From positions 1 to 64,000 of the forward strand of contig JAUCSE010000060.1 in the NCBI GenBank assembly GCA_030445275.1: a DNA stretch of 64,000 nucleotides, written 5' to 3'. Under the pieces are notes generated by a model. The model had not been told where the DNA came from. It was given only the letters and a program-made list of their open reading frames with translations, and made no database searches. Positions 58,805-64,000 of the stretch are shown in pieces (positions within the stretch are counted from its first letter, which is position 1; each line of letters starts with the position of its first letter). Source of the DNA: Mucilaginibacter sp. (GTDB lineage Bacteria > Bacteroidota > Bacteroidia > Sphingobacteriales > Sphingobacteriaceae). Position numbers and translations under genes: made by a program.

Positions 58805-60490
58805 TCAGGCCTTTACTGCCGACTTTTTTTTGTTGAACACCTTTGTAATATCCTGTAAAGATAACGCGTTAAGGCACATTTCCTTATATAAACCACCTTT
58901 GCGGGCTGCTAATACGCCGAAACGCATATCTAAAAATCCCTCCACGCGATGAGCATCGGGGTTAATAGATAGCCAAACACCTTTTTCTAAGGCATACTGG
59001 TGCCAACGCCAGTCAAGGTCAAGCCTTAGCGGATTAGCGTTAATTTCGATCACTACATTATTGGCCGCACAGGCATCAATTACCTTTTTATAATTGATGG
59101 GATAACCACCGCGGCTTAATAACAGCCTACCGGTAGGGTGACCCAATATGGTAGTGTACGGGTTTTCAATGGCGGTGATGAGCCTTGAGGTGGCTTTCTC
59201 CTCGTCCATTTTTAATATGGAGTGTACAGATGCCACGATGAAATCAAATTTTTGCAATATCTCATCTGGATAATCCAATGAACCATCATACAAAATATCC
59301 GACTCAATACCTTTAAATATATGAAAGCCATCCAGTTTTTTATTCAGATGGTCAATTTCTTCCTGCTGCTGTAATACCTGCTCAATGCTTAGCCCTTTGG
59401 CATAAAACGCGCTCTTGCTATGATCGCACATGCCCAGGTATTCCAGTTTTAGGTTATCGCGGCAGTACAGCGCCATTTCTTCAACGGTGTTTACGCCATC
59501 GCTCCAGGTACTGTGATTGTGCAGACTGCCTTTCAGATCATGCTGATTGATCAGTATTGGTAATGTGTTATTTTCGGCCCTTTCAATAAAGGTAGCGCCC
59601 TCGCGCAGCTCAGGTGGCATCCAGGCGAGACCGGCTTTTTTATAAATCAATTCTTCGTTATCTGGCTGATCAAGCGGTACGTTGATGCGCTCTAACACGG
59701 CCTGAACATGCTCTTCTGTACCGGTGTTAGTAAATAGCTCCGTAAAATAATCAGCCTTATCAACACAAATAATATCAACCAGCAAACCGTTTTTTAATTC
59801 GCCTGATACGTGGTTTTCGTTTAATGATACATTGTTCAGGATTTCAGATTCTGACAGGGCTTTATACGCCACTTCCTGGTTAATACTACCCACCACAATC
59901 ACAATTTCGGTAATGATCTCACTTAGTCTGCGAAACTCGCCCGCGAAATGTTTCAAGGCATCAGGGAAAATGGATTTTATTTCGTCCATCAGCTCATTGG
60001 CCTCTTTTTCAACCTGTGCATAAAGAAACTTACCATTGCTGGCCATCCTGAATTCGATGGCTTTGCGTATCTCTTCCTGGGTTTTAAGGCCAAAACCTTT
60101 AGCCTCAATGAGGCGGTTTTCGTTACAGGCGTAAAAAAGTTCGCCGGTGTTTTCAATACCCAACTCGCGCCAAATAATGGCCACTTTTTTAGGACCGATG
60201 CCTTTAATACCCATCATTTCCACTACACCAGCGGGGGTATTGGCCAGCAATTCGTCCATTTCGGCAATGGTACCGGTTTGAAAAAGCTCGATGATTTTAC
60301 CGGCGATGCTTTTGCCAATGCCATCCACTTTTTCTAATTCGGCCAGCGTTTTACCGGCAATAGGGAAAGGCAGCTTATCAACCTTAAAAGCAGCATTAGC
60401 TATCGACTTTATTTTAAACGGATTAACCTCATGTAGTTCCATGAGTTGCGATAGTAAGCGAAGCGTGCGGGCTATGGGTTTATTTTCCAT
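58805..60490 (-). CDS. polX: PolX-type protein with degenerate polymerase site and PHP domain
   Basis: 561 residues from ATG 60490; a frame to 60568 adds 26 unsupported residues. Helix-hairpin-helix regions VDGIGKSIAGKI and IKGIGPKKVAI lead to the PolX palm, where the usual G-S-x-R-R and GDIDIL read GEFRR (184-188) and TEIVIV (194-199): two catalytic Asp are replaced. The C-terminal PHP domain has HNHSTWSDGV (about 340) and ESDILYDG, with the metal His intact. It may act as a PHP nuclease rather than a polymerase. Downstream TTTATTTATC-type low-complexity DNA separates it from hldA. Confidence 0.88.
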   Translation of the reverse strand: MENKPIARTLRLLSQLMELHEVNPFKIKSIANAAFKVDKLPFPIAGKTLAELEKVDGIGKSIAGKIIELFQTGTIAEMDELLANTPAGVVEMMGIKGIGPKKVAIIWRELGIENTGELFYACNENRLIEAKGFGLKTQEEIRKAIEFRMASNGKFLYAQVEKEANELMDEIKSIFPDALKHFAGEFRRLSEIITEIVIVVGSINQEVAYKALSESEILNNVSLNENHVSGELKNGLLVDIICVDKADYFTELFTNTGTEEHVQAVLERINVPLDQPDNEELIYKKAGLAWMPPELREGATFIERAENNTLPILINQHDLKGSLHNHSTWSDGVNTVEEMALYCRDNLKLEYLGMCDHSKSAFYAKGLSIEQVLQQQEEIDHLNKKLDGFHIFKGIESDILYDGSLDYPDEILQKFDFIVASVHSILKMDEEKATSRLITAIENPYTTILGHPTGRLLLSRGGYPINYKKVIDACAANNVVIEINANPLRLDLDWRWHQYALEKGVWLSINPDAHRVEGFLDMRFGVLAARKGGLYKEMCLNALSLQDITKVFNKKKSAVKA

Positions 60491-60930
60491 AATGATATTG
60501 AGGCCGTAAAAATACAAAAAGCCATTGGAAAGATGGGTGGGGTGGAAGGTTTGTTTTTTTGAGGGCAACTGTTTTTTGAATAGGGGGATTTGTTTGATGA
60601 GCGGGATTGATAGTTGCTTTTAAAAGATCTATGTTTTTAGGATCTTAATTTAGGATTTAGAGTTTAGGATTTGGTATTTAGAGTTTTTTAATCATTTAGC
60701 GTTTCCATGCAGGTCAGGCTTTCCGTTAATACTTCTGTAGGCCTTAGGCGCGGGGCCGGTATCCGCTGCAATCCTTAACCCGATTGTCTGAATTAGAATT
60801 TATAGCATTTTTCACAAATTAATTTTTATCAGTGTTCAATAGGGCTTCGCTATTTTAAAATTGACAGAATAAGAGGTATTTGTTACCGCAGGCATTCCAC
60901 TTGTGGTTATTATACTAAGTACACTTTTCT
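60491..60930. other. Gap between PolX and acyltransferase genes
   Basis: 440 bp. It contains short direct repeats of AGGATTTAGAGTTTAGGATTT type (60650-60690) and a partial GTCTGAATTAGAATTT that recalls the GxxExxY-associated repeat (from 60785). No gene or hairpin terminator was recognised. Confidence 0.5.
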
Positions 60931-62067
60931 CTAATCTCTTGAAGGAATAAATGTAAATCGTCTTTTTAGTCGCAAAAAGGGTTTTTCAAAAAAACGGTAT
61001 GAAAGCATAGAGGTAGTTATTGCGGCTATAAAAGCAATTAAAAAGCCAACATTGTTTCTCCATTCATACAAACCAATCATTTTACTAAAAGCGGCCAATT
61101 CATCTTTAAATACAACATATACCAAAAAGAACATCGTAATGTGAAAAACATACAATCCATAAGATATGCGACCAAGATATACAAAAGCGGAGGGAAGGTG
61201 TTTGGTAGAAGTTCCATACAATGATAGGAAAAAGAGCAATATTCCAATAAGTACTAAAAGCCAACCCGCAATAGCTTCCGGAATATTTGACAGGTGAGGA
61301 GCATCTGCATTAATTTTGAAAACGATTGATGCCATTAGCCAGCATAACAACCCTCCGATGAATCCCGAAATTCGTACTGCAACAGGCCAATTGGGTTGCC
61401 AGCCTTTTAAATAAATGGAGAGAAGTATTCCTGCTGCAAAAAACTGAAATTGCACAAAGCTATTTGTCCATTCACCAGTAAATCCTGTCGTAGGATGTTG
61501 GGCATAGCTGATTATGGTTAAATATGCCATTGCAATAGCAAGAAAAGAAAAAATCTTTAATCCTCGCTTTCCTCCATAAAATGCCAGCAATGGAATTAAA
61601 ATATAAAGTTGTTCTTCTACCGAAATGCTCCAAAGCGGGTTTATAGGGTAACACGAAAGCCAATCATGAAAGGTTATATACCAGTTACCCGAGAAAAAGC
61701 TGAATACAAACTGCACTTTCGGAGGGATATGCCCAAATTTGTCAGAAAGAGATGTTAGCAAAACCATTCCGAAGAAGAAAGTAAAATATAATGGCCAAAT
61801 TCGAAGAATTCGTCTAATATAGAATGACTTTATGCTAATCTTGCCGTACAACTCTTGCTCCTTTGTAAGTAATTCCGTTATTAAAAATGCACTAAGGAAA
61901 AAGAAAAGTGGCACGCCAAAAACGCCTACCAAGCTGATATGGTATGCCCAGTAATACTTAGTTGGGTTAATGGGAGCAAGATCCATCCGGTGTGTGAAGA
62001 ATACAAAGAGAAATGCACAAAAGCGCAGTAAATCCAGTTCAGGTTTGTAATATCTTTTTGCTTCCAT
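60931..62067 (-). CDS. Acyltransferase family 3 membrane protein
   Basis: 378 residues with about ten TM helices. LLRFCAFLFVFFTHRMD carries the conserved His region of the AT3 family; SVEEQLYILIPLLAFYG and YFEKPFLRLKRR are further signatures. It O-acylates cell-surface polysaccharides. Its target glycan is unknown and no polysaccharide cluster is adjacent. Confidence 0.9.
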   Translation of the reverse strand: MEAKRYYKPELDLLRFCAFLFVFFTHRMDLAPINPTKYYWAYHISLVGVFGVPLFFFLSAFLITELLTKEQELYGKISIKSFYIRRILRIWPLYFTFFFGMVLLTSLSDKFGHIPPKVQFVFSFFSGNWYITFHDWLSCYPINPLWSISVEEQLYILIPLLAFYGGKRGLKIFSFLAIAMAYLTIISYAQHPTTGFTGEWTNSFVQFQFFAAGILLSIYLKGWQPNWPVAVRISGFIGGLLCWLMASIVFKINADAPHLSNIPEAIAGWLLVLIGILLFFLSLYGTSTKHLPSAFVYLGRISYGLYVFHITMFFLVYVVFKDELAAFSKMIGLYEWRNNVGFLIAFIAAITTSMLSYRFFEKPFLRLKRRFTFIPSRD

Positions 62068-62119
62068 ATGTAAGCTTTCAGTTCGTGATCGGTGTTATCG
62101 CCGCACCACTAAAATAAAA

Positions 62120-62143
62120 AAAGCTGCCTATACAAGCAGCTTT
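62120..62143 (-). terminator. Terminator between acyltransferase and PQQ-type genes
   Basis: AAAGCTGC (62120-62127) pairs with GCAGCTTT (62136-62143) around CTATACAA, then a T run on the minus strand. A near-identical copy is at 63456-63479. Confidence 0.75.
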
Positions 62144-62205
62144 TGTATAAAAATATAAACTGGAAAGTTGTATATTTTATAATTTATCAGGACAGCATCA
62201 TGTGA

Positions 62206-63330
62206 TCAATTTCCATTAACCACGAGCGCTTTTGAGGTTGTTATACTATTTGGAAGGGGAAATTTCCAGCTTTCGTTACCAGAGCTGGCATCCAGTGCGT
62301 AAAAGAAACTTGTACCGCCACCACCAGTAAATACTTTTCCGTTTGCAACGGTAGGTATAGCTCCGTTAGCCAGGATTGGTTTTTTCCAGCTCTCTTTGCC
62401 TGTTGTGGCATCAACAGCATACACATTTCCATCATCGCTGTTTATAAATATTTTTCCACTGGCATAAGCCGGTCCTGATGTAAAACCCTGATTATCGAGT
62501 CCTTTCCATATCTGGGTACCATCACTTTCTTTTATGGCATATAAACTTCCTGGCGTGTTAATATCGCCGAAATTATACCAGCTTGCAAAGTAAATTACCC
62601 CATTGTTAATTACTGGTATTGATTGCTCTAATGAAACACCATCAGTATTAAACCGCCATTTTAATTGACCGTTACCAGCATCTACAGCACTTAAATAACC
62701 GTTTCTTGAGCCTATAAATACAACACCATTTGAAATTACAGGGCTTGATTTAACTATTACACCCCCGGTATTATATTGCCATTTTAAATTTCCGGTTATA
62801 GCATCAAGCGCATAAAGGTTTCCATCAGCACTGCCAATATATACAATACCATTTGCAACAGCCGGACTTGAATCAATATTTTGAGTGGTTTGATATTTCC
62901 ATTTCAGGTTACCTGATACAGCATCTACAGCATATATAAAATGATCATCGCTGCCAAAATACGCAATGCCATTAACTACCGCCGGGCTTGATATCACCGT
63001 GCTTGCAGTAGCAAACTTCCACTTTAATTTACCTGCTGTATCAAGGGCATAAAGATTATGATCAACATTGGTTGAGTATAATATACCATTTACCAACACT
63101 GGTGTTGAATAAGAGAAATTACCGCCTGATTTATATTGCCAGATTAAAGTGCCATCCTTGCCATTAAGTGCATAAAAGTTATTATCCTGTCCACCAAAAT
63201 AAATGATGCTTTTTTGACCAGCAGGTGGATTGTTAGGGTCCTTTTTGCAGGATATGGTAAAGGAGATCAACAATAATAAAATGGAAAGATTAAAAAGATG
63301 CTTGTTTAAAGGTAAGGTAAAGGTTTTCAT
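62206..63330 (-). CDS. PQQ-type beta-propeller lipoprotein
   Basis: 374 residues with a lipoprotein signal peptide ending LLLISFTISC. Eight or so blades carry the repeat ALDAITGNLKWQYNT / AVDAVSGNLKWKYQT, as in PQQ-binding-like and BamB-like propellers. No dehydrogenase motif is visible, so it is likely a binding or scaffold protein, and PQQ need not be its ligand. Confidence 0.88.
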   Translation of the reverse strand: MKTFTLPLNKHLFNLSILLLLISFTISCKKDPNNPPAGQKSIIYFGGQDNNFYALNGKDGTLIWQYKSGGNFSYSTPVLVNGILYSTNVDHNLYALDTAGKLKWKFATASTVISSPAVVNGIAYFGSDDHFIYAVDAVSGNLKWKYQTTQNIDSSPAVANGIVYIGSADGNLYALDAITGNLKWQYNTGGVIVKSSPVISNGVVFIGSRNGYLSAVDAGNGQLKWRFNTDGVSLEQSIPVINNGVIYFASWYNFGDINTPGSLYAIKESDGTQIWKGLDNQGFTSGPAYASGKIFINSDDGNVYAVDATTGKESWKKPILANGAIPTVANGKVFTGGGGTSFFYALDASSGNESWKFPLPNSITTSKALVVNGN

Positions 63331-63455
63331 TTGGTTAGAGGTTGTGTTTAAGAAAAACTATTAATTTAGTAATATATTATATTTATTAAATAATATAGTT
63401 ATGATGATAACTATGGACAGGCAATAATTTAAAAGGTTTAATCCTTAAAAATAAA

Positions 63456-63479
63456 AAAGCTGCCCATACAAGCAGCTTT
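63456..63479 (-). terminator. Terminator of sppA
   Basis: AAAGCTGC (63456-63463) pairs with GCAGCTTT (63472-63479). The loop and flanks resemble the terminator at 62120, so the element is duplicated on both sides of the PQQ-type gene. Confidence 0.75.
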
Positions 63480-63504
63480 TCAATCAAAATATAAACGGGA
63501 AAAC

Positions 63505-64000
63505 TTATTTAATCACAATATCATAAGGAATGCGGGCCTGTGGGGTGCGCATCATTTGGGTTAAGCCTTTTATTTGTTCGTACACCCTGTAGTTATCGCC
63601 CAGTTCTGATTTCATCATGCGGGTTTTCATTTCAACATTTACATCGCCGCTTAGTTGGTTCAGGAAACTTTTTTGTTCGGGGTAGGCTACCAGGTTGTAG
63701 TTTTTAATATTGGCTTTTTTAGCAGCCGAGGTTATGGCATCGTTAATACTACCCAGGCGGTCAACCAGGCCTATTTTTAGGGCCTGTTCACCAGTCCACA
63801 CCCTACCTTGGCCTATGCTGTTAATGTAGGCCTGTGTTTTTTTGCGGCCTGTTGCCACGGCATTGGTAAAATCATTATAACCATGATTTACGGCGTTTTG
63901 TAGTATCAGTTTTTCATCAGGAGTAAGTGGACGGCTAATATCGCCCAGGTCGGCATATTTTCCGGTTTTTACGCCATCGAAGGTAACGCCCAGCTTATCG
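63505..64000 (-). CDS. sppA: Signal peptide peptidase SppA, C-terminal part (cut by window edge)
   Basis: The frame is open from 63505 (stop) through the window edge; the visible 165 codons run from about DKLGVTFDGVKTGKYADLGD to RIPYDIVIK. GRVWTGEQALKIGLVDRLGS is the typical SppA/S49 region near the active Lys/Ser part. A start is not within the window, so its length is unknown. SppA degrades cleaved signal peptides in the membrane. Confidence 0.9.
   Translation of the reverse strand, partial: DKLGVTFDGVKTGKYADLGDISRPLTPDEKLILQNAVNHGYNDFTNAVATGRKKTQAYINSIGQGRVWTGEQALKIGLVDRLGSINDAITSAAKKANIKNYNLVAYPEQKSFLNQLSGDVNVEMKTRMMKSELGDNYRVYEQIKGLTQMMRTPQARIPYDIVIK

Overview
The window looks like a chromosomal segment of a Bacteroidota species, most likely family Sphingobacteriaceae (Mucilaginibacter/Pedobacter-like). 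This rests on protein content: a fused SecDF, a type II (beta-grasp) glutamine synthetase, a BlaI/BlaR1 pair with a TonB-like tail, split heptose-pathway genes, and lipoproteins with a Cys-Lys-rich start. Promoter-like boxes of the Bacteroidota type (TAnnTTTG) also occur, and recognisable Shine-Dalgarno sequences are few. The genus is an inference. No tRNA, rRNA, CRISPR array or prophage was seen.

Layout. 1-5.4 kb: a cut IS1182-type transposase, then an accessory block in which a pair of surface lipoprotein genes has been tandemly duplicated. Two related Lys/Ala/Glu-rich coiled proteins flank the block, and tail fragments of that family lie at the repeat boundaries. 5.6-13.7 kb: an RluA-type pseudouridine synthase, glutamine synthetase II behind a long leader with a perfect 20-bp palindrome, a methyltransferase, a divergent gamma-glutamylcyclotransferase/glutamine-synthetase-like pair, a GxxExxY protein between copies of a palindromic repeat, a kinase-like protein and a HAD protein. 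14-17.6 kb: galT, galM and a TlpA-like thioredoxin with a DUF3738-like tail. 17.7-26.6 kb: a molybdenum-cofactor island (mocA, xdhC, moaA, moeA, moaC, a mobA fusion, moeB-rhodanese, moaE, moaD) with a GNAT gene inside it. 26.8-36.4 kb: methyltransferase, an encapsulin-type ferritin without an adjacent shell gene, Kelch protein, GH3 beta-glucosidase, ROK regulator, HMG-CoA-lyase-like protein and NDH-2. 36.5-48 kb: secDF, folA, thyA (with a broken four-helix-bundle gene between them), ispE, a dehydrogenase, EamA and LptF-like membrane proteins, and tgt. 48.4-53.2 kb: GT2, sigma factor and rsmG overlapping in series, then blaR1/blaI behind three operator-like dyads. 53.4-64 kb: a dprA gene with an internal deletion, sixA, GT9, the ADP-heptose genes, polX with a degenerate polymerase site, an acyltransferase, a PQQ-type propeller lipoprotein and the end of sppA.

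Intergenic space is dense with several unrelated families of interspersed palindromic repeats. Some are nested in one another and several supply stop codons or terminator-like hairpins to neighbouring genes. The best candidates for something unusual are the GxxExxY gene flanked by direct copies of a palindromic repeat that also occurs alone elsewhere in the window, and the duplicated lipoprotein block whose second copy has lost both its lipobox residue and the promoter-box G.
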